64,000 bases of DNA from Sphingobacteriaceae bacterium (GCA_903642215.1 CAHJWG010000005.1:62001-126000); one strand, 5' to 3'; shown: positions 43,046-52,072, numbered from the stretch's first letter. The notes: generated by a model not told the origin, from the letters alone. Translations and numbers: made by a program.

Positions 43046-43697
43046 GTTTTATTAAAATATTGTTTGCTGCTGCTTTGCTGATATTAATTTTTTGATCGTT
43101 TTCTATGGCGATAATCACCGTTTCATCATAAGGGATTACTTCTTTTACCCATATTTTTTTGCCGATAACGAGATCCAATCTCTCCAGATATTGCAAAAAT
43201 AAAGTTGAATGCTCTTTGATCCCGGCTATAACGCCGCTTTCTCCGGCGGTTAAACCGGCAATCGGTTTTAAATCATAGTTTTTAATCGTACCCTGATCAT
43301 CAGGGATCGGGTCGCCGTGCGGATCACATTCCGGGAAGCCGAGAAACTGATCCAAACGGTTTACCAGTTCTACCGATTGGATATGTTCTAATTGTTCTGC
43401 CAGATCATGCACTTCATCCCAACCAAAATTTAATTTTTCTACTAAAAAAAGTTCCCATAAACGATGTTTCCTGATTACTTTTAAAGCGATCATCCTGCCG
43501 GATTCTTTTAAGTTAACTCCCTGATAACGTGTATAATTAAGAAGGTTTTTATCGGCAAGTTTTTTCAGCATATCCGTAACTGATGCCGGTTTTGTATTTA
43601 AAACCGATGCAATTTGGTTGGTATTTACCTGGCTTTCCTCCGCAGATAAATGGTAAATCGCTTTCAAGTAATTTTCTTCGGTAAAAGAAGTATTCAT
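43038..43697 (-). CDS. mntR: DtxR/MntR-family metal-dependent regulator
   Basis: 218 residues from ATG at 43697 (MNTSFTEENYLKAIYHLSAE). A longer frame to 43766 would run through the predicted operator and is rejected. Winged helix-turn-helix at about residues 5-65 (NTNQIASVLNTKPASVTDML), metal-binding and dimerisation domain at about 66-140 (HRLWELFLVEKLNFGWDEVHDLAEQLEHI, FPECDPHGDPIP), and an FeoA/SH3-like domain at about 145-218. It represses metal uptake when Mn2+ or Fe2+ is plentiful. The stop overlaps the mntH start by 8 nt. Confidence 0.92.
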   Translation of the reverse strand: MNTSFTEENYLKAIYHLSAEESQVNTNQIASVLNTKPASVTDMLKKLADKNLLNYTRYQGVNLKESGRMIALKVIRKHRLWELFLVEKLNFGWDEVHDLAEQLEHIQSVELVNRLDQFLGFPECDPHGDPIPDDQGTIKNYDLKPIAGLTAGESGVIAGIKEHSTLFLQYLERLDLVIGKKIWVKEVIPYDETVIIAIENDQKINISKAAANNILIKHE

Positions 43698-43719
43698 TTT
43701 TTTGAATCGGCTAATAATA

Positions 43720-43739
43720 AATTTAGGCTTATCTAAATT
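43720..43739. promoter_or_regulatory. Candidate MntR/DtxR operator
   Basis: Perfect inverted repeat AATTTAG, 6 nt, CTAAATT, 22 nt before the mntR ATG. The core TTAGGCTTATCTAA resembles DtxR-class boxes. Autoregulation of mntR-mntH is inferred. Confidence 0.55.
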
Positions 43740-43801
43740 AACATTAAAAGCGCAATTTTGCTTCAATTGTTTTTAGATTGATTTGTTTTGAATAGAAAAG
43801 T

Positions 43802-43809
43802 TATAATTG
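43802..43809 (+). promoter_or_regulatory. -7-like box (TATAATTG) of the Lrp-family gene
   Basis: One mismatch to TAnnTTTG, with a TTG at 43778-43780 21 nt upstream. Confidence 0.35.
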
Positions 43810-43815
43810 CAAGCT

Positions 43816-44286
43816 ATGGCAGTTGAATTAGATAAAACAGATTTGCAGATTTTAAAGATTTTGCAGCAAAACGGGCGGATTACCAATTTGCAGTTATCCA
43901 ACGAAATCGGGCTTTCGCCGGCACCAACGTTAGAACGTGTACGCAAACTGGAAAACTCCGGCTATATTTTGAGTTATCATGCTTTGGTGGACGAAGAAAA
44001 GCTGGGTTTGGGTATCAAAACTTTTATCCAGGTTTCGTTGGATTTTCATAAAAATAATACGATCCAGAATTTTTTAGATGAAATCCAGGAGATCAAAGAA
44101 ATTACAGAATGCCACCATGTAACCGGCCAGTGTGATTTTTTGCTGAAGGTTTATGTGAAAGATATTAAATCGTACGAACAGCTGATTATGCAAAAAATTA
44201 GCAGGATTACCGTTGTAAAAACTTTTCAAACGATGATTATCATGTCAACCAATAAAAAAGAACCGACCGTACCGCTGGAATATTAA
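43816..44286 (+). CDS. Lrp/AsnC-family transcriptional regulator
   Basis: 156 residues from ATG at 43816; a TTG three codons upstream is less likely. N-terminal helix-turn-helix (DLQILKILQQNGRITNLQLSNEIGLSPAPTLERVRKLE, about residues 8-45 in consecutive pieces) and a C-terminal RAM ligand-binding domain with CHHVTGQCDFLLKVYVKD. These proteins form octamers that respond to amino acids. Divergent from mntR, 118 nt apart; target genes unknown. Confidence 0.9.
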   Translation: MAVELDKTDLQILKILQQNGRITNLQLSNEIGLSPAPTLERVRKLENSGYILSYHALVDEEKLGLGIKTFIQVSLDFHKNNTIQNFLDEIQEIKEITECHHVTGQCDFLLKVYVKDIKSYEQLIMQKISRITVVKTFQTMIIMSTNKKEPTVPLEY

Positions 44287-44386
44287 TTTCATTTTGTCCT
44301 TTCGACCGCAGGGAGAAATCTTCTTCCAACATAAAGAGTTTACGTTTTTAAAGAAGATTTCTCCTTTTAATTGAAAGGACAAAAAA
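44286..44386. repeat. Imperfect inverted repeat of about 100 bp
   Basis: Outer arms TTTTGTCCTTTC / GAAAGGACAAAA and inner arms GGAGAAATCTTCTT / AAGAAGATTTCTCC. Located between the convergent lrp-like and ung genes. It resembles intergenic repeats of related genomes. Confidence 0.8.
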
Positions 44387-44393
44387 GCGCCGG

Positions 44394-44405
44394 TAAAAGA
44401 AGCAT
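44394..44405 (+). repeat. Dispersed word TAAAAGAAGCAT at the ung stop
   Basis: Exact copy. On the minus strand the ung stop TGA (44405-44407) overlaps its end. Confidence 0.85.
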
Positions 44406-45082
44406 CAGCTAATTTGCCAATCGATTGGTTCGATGCCGTTTTCCTCTAAAATTACATTTGCTTCCAGGAAATGATCGCAGCCAAAAAAACCGTTATGCGC
44501 TGCAAACGGCGATGGATGCGCTGCCTTTAACAAATGATGTTTCTGCGGATCAATCAGTTCGCTTTTGGCTTGTGCAAATTTCCCCCACAATAAAAAAACC
44601 ACGTTCTGTTTTCGGTTGGATATTTCCTGAATCACTTTATCTGTAAAAATTTCCCAACCCTTTTTTTGATGAGAACCGGCCTGGTTAGCACGAACCGTTA
44701 ATGTGGCATTCAGCATCAAAACGCTTTGTTCGGCCCAATGCGTTAAATCACCACTTTTCGGAATGGTATATTCCGGGTATTCGTCCTGTAATTCTTTAAA
44801 AATATTTTGAAGTGAAGGCGGAACGGCAACTCCTTTCTGCACAGAAAAAGACAATCCATGTGCCTGATTTGCACCATGATAAGGATCCTGACCAATGATA
44901 ACCACTTTTACATCATTAAAAGGCGTTTTGGCAAAAGCGTTGAAAATATCTTTACTTTTTGGATAAATTACATAACCAGCTTCTTTTTCCTGCTGTAAAA
45001 AAGCTTTTAGCTTGATCATGTAATCTTTTTCAAACTCATCTTTTAAAATTTCCAGCCAGGAAGGTTCTAATGCAATTGACAT
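44405..45082 (-). CDS. ung: Uracil-DNA glycosylase
   Basis: 225 residues, normal length. It removes uracil from DNA to start base-excision repair. Family motifs: catalytic water-activating VVIIGQDPYHGANQAHGLSFSV (Asp and His), aromatic stacking and uracil-binding region LMLNATLTVRANQAGSHQ, VFLLWGKFAQAK, and the DNA-intercalation loop AAHPSPFAAHNGFFG. Monocistronic, divergent from the small membrane protein gene. Confidence 0.96.
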   Translation of the reverse strand: MSIALEPSWLEILKDEFEKDYMIKLKAFLQQEKEAGYVIYPKSKDIFNAFAKTPFNDVKVVIIGQDPYHGANQAHGLSFSVQKGVAVPPSLQNIFKELQDEYPEYTIPKSGDLTHWAEQSVLMLNATLTVRANQAGSHQKKGWEIFTDKVIQEISNRKQNVVFLLWGKFAQAKSELIDPQKHHLLKAAHPSPFAAHNGFFGCDHFLEANVILEENGIEPIDWQIS

Positions 45083-45121
45083 AAAATATTCTTAAAAATT
45101 GATTTAACGTACAAATTAGCG

Positions 45122-45129
45122 GATATTTG
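45122..45129 (+). promoter_or_regulatory. -7-like box (GATATTTG)
   Basis: One mismatch to TAnnTTTG, 22 nt before the ATG at 45152. Confidence 0.3.
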
Positions 45130-45151
45130 CTACTCAATTTAAATACATCAA

Positions 45152-45706
45152 ATGCGGAATATTGTTCGATTAATTATAGCCTGTGTGATACTTGGCGCAG
45201 CGGTTACTTTGGCCGCTTTTGGTTACTGGTGGTGGGCGGTTTTGATTTTCCTGATCGGCGGAATTGTGCTGCTAACGTTCTTTTTTAATGAAAATATGCT
45301 GCTTGCACAATACTTTATGCGCAAGGAAAATATGCCGAAAGCAGAAGGTTTTTTGCTGAAAATTACCGATTACGAAAAGCAATTGATCCGTAACCAGCAT
45401 GGTTACTACAATTTACTTTTGGGTTTGGTAGAATCAAACAAAGCACCGTTAAAATCAGAAAAGTATTTTAAGAAAGCGTTAACCCTGGGCATGTCCATGT
45501 CTCATAATATCGCTTTAGCAAAACTAAGTTTAGCCGGTATCTCGATGTCTAAACGCAATAAGCGCGAAGCCGAAATGTATTTAAAAGAAGCGCAAAAAGC
45601 AGATAAAAATAAACTGCTTGCCGAGCAGATTAAAATGATGAAAGGCCAGATGGCGCAACTGGATAAGCAGCAAGTGATTCGCGGCGGCTTCCGGCAGTTT
45701 AAATAA
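45152..45706 (+). CDS. Membrane protein with TPR-like cytosolic part
   Basis: 184 residues. Two closely spaced N-terminal membrane helices (LIIACVILGAAVTLAAFGYW and WAVLIFLIGGIVLLTFFF) are followed by a helical region of three TPR-like hairpins (AQYFMRKENMPKAEGFLLKI, YYNLLLGLVESNKAPLKSEKYFKKAL, AEMYLKEAQKADKNKLLAEQIK). No catalytic motif. The layout suggests a membrane-bound adaptor. Function unknown. Confidence 0.75.
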   Translation: MRNIVRLIIACVILGAAVTLAAFGYWWWAVLIFLIGGIVLLTFFFNENMLLAQYFMRKENMPKAEGFLLKITDYEKQLIRNQHGYYNLLLGLVESNKAPLKSEKYFKKALTLGMSMSHNIALAKLSLAGISMSKRNKREAEMYLKEAQKADKNKLLAEQIKMMKGQMAQLDKQQVIRGGFRQFK

Positions 45707-45711
45707 CTGCC

Positions 45712-45921
45712 TTATTTTTCGTCAAGATGGCTAAAGTAGTCGTCTTTATAAAAGTCATTTTCTTCTGTATCTTTTACGTTGTTGTTTTCTGATACTTCTT
45801 TTACCGACAATTTATTGTTGATAAAAGCTAAAATGCTTTTTACAAAATCCAGATCAAACTGTGTTTTGCTAAATTTAATCAGGTATTCAGAATCTTTTAT
45901 TTCTAAGCTTGAATTTGTCAT
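45712..45921 (-). CDS. Small hypothetical protein, 69 residues
   Basis: MTNSSLEIKDSEYLIKFSKT opens the protein; it is acidic, with a helix (FDLDFVKSILAFINNKL) and a charged, probably disordered tail (ENNNVKDTEENDFYKDDYFSHLDEK). No signal peptide. The general shape, a short strand then helices, is like small antitoxins or regulatory proteins, but no toxin gene is adjacent. It is convergent with the membrane-TPR gene by 5 nt. A variant dispersed word (45792-45803) codes for SVKEVSE. Confidence 0.6.
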   Translation of the reverse strand: MTNSSLEIKDSEYLIKFSKTQFDLDFVKSILAFINNKLSVKEVSENNNVKDTEENDFYKDDYFSHLDEK

Positions 45922-45943
45922 TTATATAATTTTATACAAAAAC

Positions 45944-45974
45944 AAAGACCGGCAATTGTTATTAACCGGTCTTT
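45944..45974 (-). terminator. Rho-independent terminator of lysS
   Basis: Stem AAAGACCGG / CCGGTCTTT, 13-nt loop, between the lysS stop and the 69-residue gene. Confidence 0.75.
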
Positions 45975-46004
45975 AAATTATTGTTAAAAAATTACTCTTT
46001 CTAT

Positions 46005-47726
46005 TTATTCAAACCATTGCATTACAGCTTCTTTGGAAGGAATTGTGATGTCTAATTTTAATTTTTTCCGCATTCCGCCTAAATCATTAAATACTTTGTT
46101 TGGTACTGCTTTTTTCAAATCTTCAACGGTATGGAATCCCATTTTCTGAATTACCGGAACCCATTCTTCCGGAACACCAATCTCCATAAAATCTTCTGCA
46201 GATGAAACATTAGCTATCTTTTCGGGCCGCATCTGCGGGAAAAATAAAACTTCCTGGATCGTGCTTTGATTCGTCATCAGCATTACCAAACGATCAATAC
46301 CAATCCCTAAACCGGCAGTTGGCGGCATCCCGTATTCCAGCGCACGCAAAAAATCTTCGTCAACCACCATCGCTTCTTCATCACCGCGACTGGCCAAGAG
46401 CAATTGTTCTTCAAAACGTTCCCGCTGATCAATCGGATCATTTAATTCAGAATACGCATTAGCAATTTCTTTTCCGTTTACAAATAACTCAAAACGCTCT
46501 ACCAAACCGTCTTTACTGCGGTGTTTTTTGGCAAGCGGCGTCATTTCCAACGGATAATCAGTAATGTAAGTTGGCTGGATGAGTTGCGCTTCTACTTTTT
46601 CACTAAAAATTTCGTCGATCAGTTTTCCTTTTCCCATGGAAGGATCAATTTCAATTTGTAGATTTTTGCAGGTTTCGCGTAAAGCAGCTTCGTCCATTTC
46701 GGTAACATCAATGCCGGTAAATTTCAGGATTGAATCATACATGGAAAGCTTTTCGTATGGGCCTGCAAATTCTATTTCATTATCTCCAACTTTGATTTTA
46801 GTTTTTCCGTGGATAGCAGCAGCAACTTTTGCCAAACATTCTTCCACCATGCCCATCATCCAAATATAATCCTGGTACGCAACATAGATTTCCAATCCGG
46901 TAAATTCTGGGTTATGTGTACGATCCATCCCTTCATTGCGGAACATTTTACCGAACTCGTAAACGCCATCAAAACCGGCAACAATCAGTTTTTTAAGGTA
47001 TAATTCATTCGCAATCCGTAGAAAAAGCGGAACATCCAATGCGTTATGATGTGTTTTGAACGGGCGCGCAGCCGCACCGCCATGTATAGATTGCAAAATC
47101 GGCGTTTCCACTTCCAGCCAGCCACAGCTATCAAAATAGCTGCGCATGGTTTTGATAACTTTAGATCGATTAATGAAGATTTGTTTAAATTCCGGGTTCA
47201 CCGTTAAATCAACATAACGCTGGCGGTAACGTAATTCCGGATCGGTAAAGCTGTCGTAAATATGTCCTTCTTCGTCCCGTTTTACAACAGGAAGCGGTTT
47301 TAAAGATTTGGACAAGATGGTCAATTCCTGCACATGTACCGAAATTTCTCCGGTTTGCGTTGTAAAAACAAAACCTTTTATACCAACAAAATCGCCAAGA
47401 TCCAAAAGCTTTTTAAAAACGGTATTGTACAAAGTTTTGTCTTCGCCAGGGCAAATATCATCACGTTTCAGATATACCTGGATACGGCCTGTCGCATCCT
47501 GCACATCTGTAAAAGAAGCGGCACCCATTATGTTTCGAGACATAATGCGACCGGCAATCCGGACTTGCTGATATTTTTCTGGCTGAGTAGAAAAGTTTTG
47601 CAAAATTTCCTGCGCCGTTGCCGTAACTGTATAAGCTTCGGCCGGATAGGGATTGATACCCAGATTACGTATATTTTGAAGTGCCTCGCGGCGTAAAATT
47701 TCCTGTTCGGATAGGTTTGTACTCAT
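46005..47726 (-). CDS. lysS: Lysyl-tRNA synthetase (class II)
   Basis: 573 residues, about 70 longer than E. coli LysS. N-terminal OB-fold anticodon-binding domain ([23 protein letters not shown]) and a class II catalytic domain with motif 1 ([25 protein letters not shown]), motif 2 ([23 protein letters not shown]) and motif 3 ([13 protein letters not shown]). The C-terminal extension of about 70 residues ([19 protein letters not shown] onward) contains a helix-hairpin-like segment and is common in Bacteroidota. Ends with its own terminator. Confidence 0.96.
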   Translation of the reverse strand: MSTNLSEQEILRREALQNIRNLGINPYPAEAYTVTATAQEILQNFSTQPEKYQQVRIAGRIMSRNIMGAASFTDVQDATGRIQVYLKRDDICPGEDKTLYNTVFKKLLDLGDFVGIKGFVFTTQTGEISVHVQELTILSKSLKPLPVVKRDEEGHIYDSFTDPELRYRQRYVDLTVNPEFKQIFINRSKVIKTMRSYFDSCGWLEVETPILQSIHGGAAARPFKTHHNALDVPLFLRIANELYLKKLIVAGFDGVYEFGKMFRNEGMDRTHNPEFTGLEIYVAYQDYIWMMGMVEECLAKVAAAIHGKTKIKVGDNEIEFAGPYEKLSMYDSILKFTGIDVTEMDEAALRETCKNLQIEIDPSMGKGKLIDEIFSEKVEAQLIQPTYITDYPLEMTPLAKKHRSKDGLVERFELFVNGKEIANAYSELNDPIDQRERFEEQLLLASRGDEEAMVVDEDFLRALEYGMPPTAGLGIGIDRLVMLMTNQSTIQEVLFFPQMRPEKIANVSSAEDFMEIGVPEEWVPVIQKMGFHTVEDLKKAVPNKVFNDLGGMRKKLKLDITIPSKEAVMQWFE

Positions 47727-47748
47727 ATATTACCAATAACTGTATTGG

Positions 47749-47756
47749 CAAAAATA
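47749..47756 (-). promoter_or_regulatory. Predicted -7 box (TATTTTTG) of lysS
   Basis: Perfect TAnnTTTG on the minus strand, 22 nt before the ATG. Confidence 0.5.
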
Positions 47757-47771
47757 GGTTTTAATGCTAAA

Positions 47772-47793
47772 TTTTAGGCGGTAAAAGAAGTAT
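47772..47793 (+). repeat. Dispersed word (TAAAAGAAGTAT) with TTTTAGG arm
   Basis: TTTTAGGCGG then TAAAAGAAGTAT; forms an inverted pair with the copy at 47846-47866. Confidence 0.8.
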
Positions 47794-47845
47794 AAATGTG
47801 AAAGTAAGTTTTTGTAAAAAATTTTTTCTAAAAGCTTTTTTTGTG

Positions 47846-47866
47846 ATACTTCTTTTACAACTAAAA
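47846..47866 (-). repeat. Dispersed word (TAAAAGAAGTAT) with TTTTAG arm
   Basis: Minus-strand partner of the copy at 47772-47793, 52 nt away. Confidence 0.8.
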
Positions 47867-47870
47867 TTTA

Positions 47871-49784
47871 TCAAATCACATCATTTTCCTGCAAATACAA
47901 CTGATCAATTGCATCGGCATACTTCTTCTCAATCACCTTCCTTTTGGCTTTTAAAGTTGGCGTAATCTCGCCTTCTTCCATATTAAAAGGATTACGTTTT
48001 ACTTTAAAATTTTTGATGCGTTCAAATTTGGCAAGTTCGCTGGAGAGTTTTTTTACGTCAATATTAATCCAATCAACAATCCGCTGATCTTCAATAAAAA
48101 CATCAGGTTGTTCAAAATAAGCATTATCCAAGTTAAAGGTTTCCTGCAATAATTCTTTGGATGGAATGATGAAGGCAGTTATATATTCGCGTTTATCACC
48201 AATTAAAAAAACCTGTTCAATCTTCGGGCTTTTTAAATAAGTGTTTTCTACCGGTGTCGGATAAACGTTTTTGCCGAAAGAATTGACCAGCATATTTTTT
48301 AATCGATCCGTTATTTGCAAATTACCTTTGTAAAAGCGGCCAATATCACCTGTGTGAAACCAGCCGTCATGGTCAATTACGTTCTGGGTATCTTCCGGTT
48401 TGTTCCGGTAGCCTTTCATCACACAATGTCCGCGCGTAATAATTTCGCCTTCTTCAGATTCAAAATCAGCTTTAAAAGATTCGTTTGTTTGAATTGTATA
48501 AATTTTTTGTGTGTCGATGTTTTGAATAGCAACTTCAATGCGCGGTATAATTCTTCCAACCGTTCCGTAAACCTGGCGGTCTTGCTCGGTAACAGATAAT
48601 ACCGGCGATGTTTCCGTTAAGCCGTAACCTTCTAAGATTTTAATCCCTAAATCGCCAAAAAATTCACCTATGTTTTTGGGTAAAGCACCGCCGCCGGAAA
48701 GCATAAATTTTAAGCGGCCGCCGGTTTTTTCTTTGATTTTACTAAAAACCAGCTTGTCTGCCAATCTATTTTCGGCACTTAAAATCATCCCCGGATTTTT
48801 ACCTGCTTCTTTTATCTCCCTAAATTTTCGTCCTTTTTTAAGCGACCATAAAAACAGTTTCGTTTTAATTCCACCGGCTGCTTGTCCGCTTTTCATAGCC
48901 CGATCGTGGATGCGTTCTAATAATCTGGGTACACAATTCATGATGGTTGGCCTAACTTCCATCATGTTTTTTGCCAATAAATCCAGGCTTTGTGCAAAGG
49001 CAATTTTACAGCCGGCAGCAAGGCAAACGTGGTAAGTTGCCGTACGCTCGAATACATGCGAGAGTGGCAGGAACGATAAAAAAGTATCGTCTTTATCTAC
49101 ATTTGTAATTTGCTCAAGGCAGGCCCGCACATTTTGGGTAAGATTATAATGCGTAAGCATAACACCTTTTGGTGTGCCGGTAGTGCCGGAAGTATAAATC
49201 AGGGTTGAAACATCACTTGTTAAAATACTTTCACGGGCATTTACAATAGCTTCTTTATACTGATTGTAAACAAGTTCTCCCTCTTTTAGCAGCTCATTTA
49301 ATGAAATAATGGCAGCATTGAATTTTGATTTTTCAATTAGTTTTTGATAATCATCAAAAGCCGGAATCAGGCGGATTAACTCAGGGCAATTATTCGCAAT
49401 TTTCAGGATTTTTTTCAGGAGAAAAGGACTTCCGACAAGTAATGTTTTTGCACCGGAATCATTAAGAATATATTCAATTTCAATTTCGGAAAGGGTAGGA
49501 TAAATAGAAGTATTTACGGCACCAATTTGCTGCAAAGCCTGATCGTAATAAACGTAATCCGGCCCGTTATCTAAAATTAAAGCAAGCCGGTCGTTCTTTT
49601 TTATATCGATATGCAAAAAATAAGCAGCTATCAGGTTAATCTTTTCTATTGCTTGTTTATAGGTGATTTCTTCCCATTGCTCGTTAACTTTATGCGATAA
49701 GAAAACAGCATTTTCCGGATGGATATGTTGAATAATATTTTGTAAAAGACTGGGAATAGTTGAATTTTCGGTTACCGGATTCAT
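47871..49784 (-). CDS. Long-chain acyl-CoA ligase (AMP-binding)
   Basis: 637 residues, the length of FadD15-type long-chain fatty-acid-CoA ligases. Adenylation motifs: TLIYTSGTTGTPKGVMLTHY (about residues 192-211), LKFMLSGGGALPKNIGEFF, EGYGLTETSPVLS and DGWFHTGDIGRF, then ITDRLKNMLVNSFGKNVYP with the hinge region. It activates fatty acids with ATP and CoA for phospholipid synthesis or oxidation. No membrane segment. A TAAGTTTG box 35 nt upstream starts the transcript. Confidence 0.93.
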   Translation of the reverse strand: MNPVTENSTIPSLLQNIIQHIHPENAVFLSHKVNEQWEEITYKQAIEKINLIAAYFLHIDIKKNDRLALILDNGPDYVYYDQALQQIGAVNTSIYPTLSEIEIEYILNDSGAKTLLVGSPFLLKKILKIANNCPELIRLIPAFDDYQKLIEKSKFNAAIISLNELLKEGELVYNQYKEAIVNARESILTSDVSTLIYTSGTTGTPKGVMLTHYNLTQNVRACLEQITNVDKDDTFLSFLPLSHVFERTATYHVCLAAGCKIAFAQSLDLLAKNMMEVRPTIMNCVPRLLERIHDRAMKSGQAAGGIKTKLFLWSLKKGRKFREIKEAGKNPGMILSAENRLADKLVFSKIKEKTGGRLKFMLSGGGALPKNIGEFFGDLGIKILEGYGLTETSPVLSVTEQDRQVYGTVGRIIPRIEVAIQNIDTQKIYTIQTNESFKADFESEEGEIITRGHCVMKGYRNKPEDTQNVIDHDGWFHTGDIGRFYKGNLQITDRLKNMLVNSFGKNVYPTPVENTYLKSPKIEQVFLIGDKREYITAFIIPSKELLQETFNLDNAYFEQPDVFIEDQRIVDWINIDVKKLSSELAKFERIKNFKVKRNPFNMEEGEITPTLKAKRKVIEKKYADAIDQLYLQENDVI

Positions 49785-49818
49785 GTAATAACAGGTTTAA
49801 AAATAAGTTTTGGCAGAT

Positions 49819-49826
49819 CAAACTTA
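49819..49826 (-). promoter_or_regulatory. Predicted -7 box (TAAGTTTG) of the acyl-CoA ligase gene
   Basis: Perfect TAnnTTTG on the minus strand, 34 nt before the ATG. Confidence 0.5.
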
Positions 49827-49846
49827 AATTAATTACGAGTTAAAAC

Positions 49847-49880
49847 AAAAAAGGGATGCTAAAAGAAGCATCCCTTTTTT
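49847..49880 (-). terminator. Terminator of the isc genes built on a dispersed word
   Basis: Perfect 13-bp stem (AAAAAAGGGATGC / GCATCCCTTTTTT). The 8-nt loop TAAAAGAA plus the start of the 3' arm form an exact TAAAAGAAGCAT (49860-49871). Confidence 0.9.
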
Positions 49881-49900
49881 AAATATAATTTATGAAAATC

Positions 49901-50227
49901 TTACACTGAAAAACTTTCTCCGCAACCGCAGGTACGGCTGGCGTTCGGATTGTGAAAATTGAAACCTTTACCGTTTAAACCGTCAGAAAAATCAAGTTCG
50001 GTGCCGGCTAAATAAAGAAAGGATTTCATATCTAAAGAAATTTTGATTCCTTTATCTTCAAAAAACTGATCGCCGGGTTTAATCTCATTATCAAAATCCA
50101 ACTTATATGAAAGACCTGAACAACCACCTCCGGCAACGGAAACACGCAGAAAATAAGATTCATTTAAGTTAGAAGATTGTATCAGTTCTTCAACTTTACT
50201 TTTTGCTTTATCGGTTACGGTAATCAT
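49901..50227 (-). CDS. iscA: IscA-type iron-sulfur cluster assembly protein
   Basis: 108 residues of the A-type carrier (HesB/IscA) family. The three conserved cysteines are in AGGGCSGLSYKLDF and the C-terminal RTCGCGESFSV. The segment GIKISLDMKSFLYLAGTELDFSD is typical. It carries or transfers Fe-S clusters downstream of IscU. Third gene of iscS-iscU-iscA on the minus strand; hscA, hscB, fdx and iscR are not present here. Confidence 0.92.
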   Translation of the reverse strand: MITVTDKAKSKVEELIQSSNLNESYFLRVSVAGGGCSGLSYKLDFDNEIKPGDQFFEDKGIKISLDMKSFLYLAGTELDFSDGLNGKGFNFHNPNASRTCGCGESFSV

Positions 50228-50312
50228 TTTTATAAGTATTTAGTATTCAGTATCGAGTAGCAAGATCACAAATATCTAGGTCTTAACACTAATTACTTGA
50301 TACTTGTTACTT
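50228..50312. repeat. AGTATCAAGTA-type intergenic repeat
   Basis: Tandem-like AGTATTTAGTATTCAGTATC and an inverted TTACTTGATACTTGTTACTT unit; a related block lies at 54547-54656. Confidence 0.6.
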
Positions 50313-50726
50313 TTAATGGTGTACTTTTTCAGATTCTATCGGAGCTAAGCCATTTTTAACCCGAAAATCATTGATGGCTGCTTTAATAGCGTCTTCTGCT
50401 AAAACAGAACAATGGATTTTTACCGGCGGCAAAGCCAATTCCTCCACAATATCCATATTATCTATCTTCATTGCATCGTCGATGCTTTTGCCTTTTAACC
50501 ATTCTGTTGCAAGGGAAGAAGATGCAATTGCAGAACCGCAGCCAAATGTTTTAAATTTAGCGTCTTTGATCACATTAAATTCATCAACTTCGATTTGTAA
50601 ACGCATTACGTCGCCGCATTCCGGTGCACCTACTAATCCGGTTCCAACTTTATTACTGCTTTTATCCAAAGTTCCAACGTTGCGTGGATTTGAATAATGA
50701 TCGATTACTTTATCTGAATAAGCCAT
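50313..50726 (-). CDS. iscU: Fe-S cluster scaffold protein IscU
   Basis: 137 residues. Scaffold on which [2Fe-2S] and [4Fe-4S] clusters are built with sulfur from IscS. Conserved ligands: the cysteine and aspartate in GAPECGDVMRLQ, the second cysteine in KTFGCGSAIASSSLATEWLKG, and the third in VKIHCSVLAEDAIKAAI. The LPPVK segment (HscA recognition) is intact although hscA is not nearby. Lies 94 nt downstream of iscS. Confidence 0.95.
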   Translation of the reverse strand: MAYSDKVIDHYSNPRNVGTLDKSSNKVGTGLVGAPECGDVMRLQIEVDEFNVIKDAKFKTFGCGSAIASSSLATEWLKGKSIDDAMKIDNMDIVEELALPPVKIHCSVLAEDAIKAAINDFRVKNGLAPIESEKVHH

Positions 50727-50798
50727 AGCTTTATGTTTTAATAGTTTTTAATTTGGTTCAAATATCCTGCCGGATTGTGTTTGTCCACCAGTTTGACA

Positions 50799-50820
50799 AT
50801 GCTGTTTTTATCGCCTAAAA
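50799..50820 (-). repeat. Dispersed word (TAAAAACAGCAT) with TTTTAGG arm after iscS
   Basis: On the minus strand TTTTAGGCGA then TAAAAACAGCAT, directly after the iscS stop (50821-50823). Confidence 0.8.
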
Positions 50821-52032
50821 TTAATGTTCTGCCCACTCGATAGAATCCAGGTCGATACCTTCTTTAAACATTTCCCAAAGCGGAGAAAGTTCGCGAAGAT
50901 GTGTTACTGCATTCCGGGTTACTTCGATTGCACGGTCAACTTCTTCTTCAGTTGTAAATCTACCCAAACCAAAACGGATGGAAGAATGTGCCAGATCATC
51001 AGACAAACCTAAGCTTTTCAATACATAAGATGGTTCTAAAGATGCTGATGTACAGGCAGAACCGGATGAAACAGCCAAATCTTTCATGGCCATCATCAAA
51101 CCTTCTCCTTCCACATATTTGAAGGAAATATTTGCGGTATGCGGCAAACGATGTTCAATATTTCCGTTTACATAAGATTCTTCCAATTGAGATAAAGCAT
51201 TTTCTAATTTATCGCGCAAAGCAGAAAGACGAATGGCATCCTGTTGCATTTCTAAACGCCCCAATTCGCAAGCTTTACCTAAACCAACTATCCCGGGAAC
51301 ATTTAAAGTACCAGAACGCATGCCGCGCTCGTGGCCTCCGCCGTCCATTTGTGCCGTAACTTTAACACGTGGGTTTTTACGGCGGACGTACAACGCACCA
51401 ACACCTTTCGGGCCATACATTTTGTGTGCAGAAAGTGCCAGTAAATCAATTCCGTCTTCAATTACGTTAACCGGGATTTTACCAACAGCCTGTGTAGCAT
51501 CCGTCATAAATAAAGCACCAAAAGAATGTGCAATTTTTGCAATTTCTTTTACCGGCTGGATCACACCGATTTCGTTATTACCATACATAATTGAAACCAA
51601 AATAGTTTCTTGCGACATGGCAGCAACCAATTCTTCCAGATTAATTAAACCATCCGGTTTTGGTGTAAGATAAGTAACTCTGGCACCTAATTTTTCTAAA
51701 TGTTTGCAGGCATCTAAAACAGCTTTATGTTCGGTAACCATCGTAATAATGTGGTTACCTTTTTCCTTATACATCTCAAATACACCCTTCAACGCCAGGT
51801 TATCAGATTCTGTAGCACCGGAAGTAAAAATAATTTCCTTTTCATTCGCACCAATCAATTGCGCTACCTGCTCGCGGGCATAATCAACTGCTTCTTCCGC
51901 AACCCAGCCAAAAGCATGGTTGCGACTGGCAGAATTACCAAATTTTTGCACAAAATAGGGAAGCATCGCCTCTAAAACCCGTGGGTCCATCGGTGTAGTG
52001 GCATTGTTATCAAGATAAATTGGGAGATCCAT
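50821..52032 (-). CDS. iscS: Cysteine desulfurase IscS
   Basis: 403 residues, PLP-dependent, releases sulfur from cysteine for Fe-S cluster and tRNA thiolation. Motifs: [31 protein letters not shown], the PLP lysine in [15 protein letters not shown] (about Lys206) and the catalytic cysteine loop [17 protein letters not shown] (about Cys327). First gene of the isc group; promoter box TATATTTG lies 32 nt upstream. Confidence 0.96.
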   Translation of the reverse strand: MDLPIYLDNNATTPMDPRVLEAMLPYFVQKFGNSASRNHAFGWVAEEAVDYAREQVAQLIGANEKEIIFTSGATESDNLALKGVFEMYKEKGNHIITMVTEHKAVLDACKHLEKLGARVTYLTPKPDGLINLEELVAAMSQETILVSIMYGNNEIGVIQPVKEIAKIAHSFGALFMTDATQAVGKIPVNVIEDGIDLLALSAHKMYGPKGVGALYVRRKNPRVKVTAQMDGGGHERGMRSGTLNVPGIVGLGKACELGRLEMQQDAIRLSALRDKLENALSQLEESYVNGNIEHRLPHTANISFKYVEGEGLMMAMKDLAVSSGSACTSASLEPSYVLKSLGLSDDLAHSSIRFGLGRFTTEEEVDRAIEVTRNAVTHLRELSPLWEMFKEGIDLDSIEWAEH

Positions 52033-52064
52033 GTTCTTAAATAAATTAAGTTATAATGTTGATG

Positions 52065-52072
52065 CAAATATA
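52065..52072 (-). promoter_or_regulatory. Predicted -7 box (TATATTTG) of iscSUA
   Basis: Perfect TAnnTTTG on the minus strand; leader of about 28 nt. Confidence 0.55.

Noticed and set aside
45712..45921. The 69-residue gene as antitoxin of a toxin-antitoxin pair
   Set aside because: No toxin-like gene is adjacent; both neighbours (TPR membrane protein, lysS) are explained otherwise.
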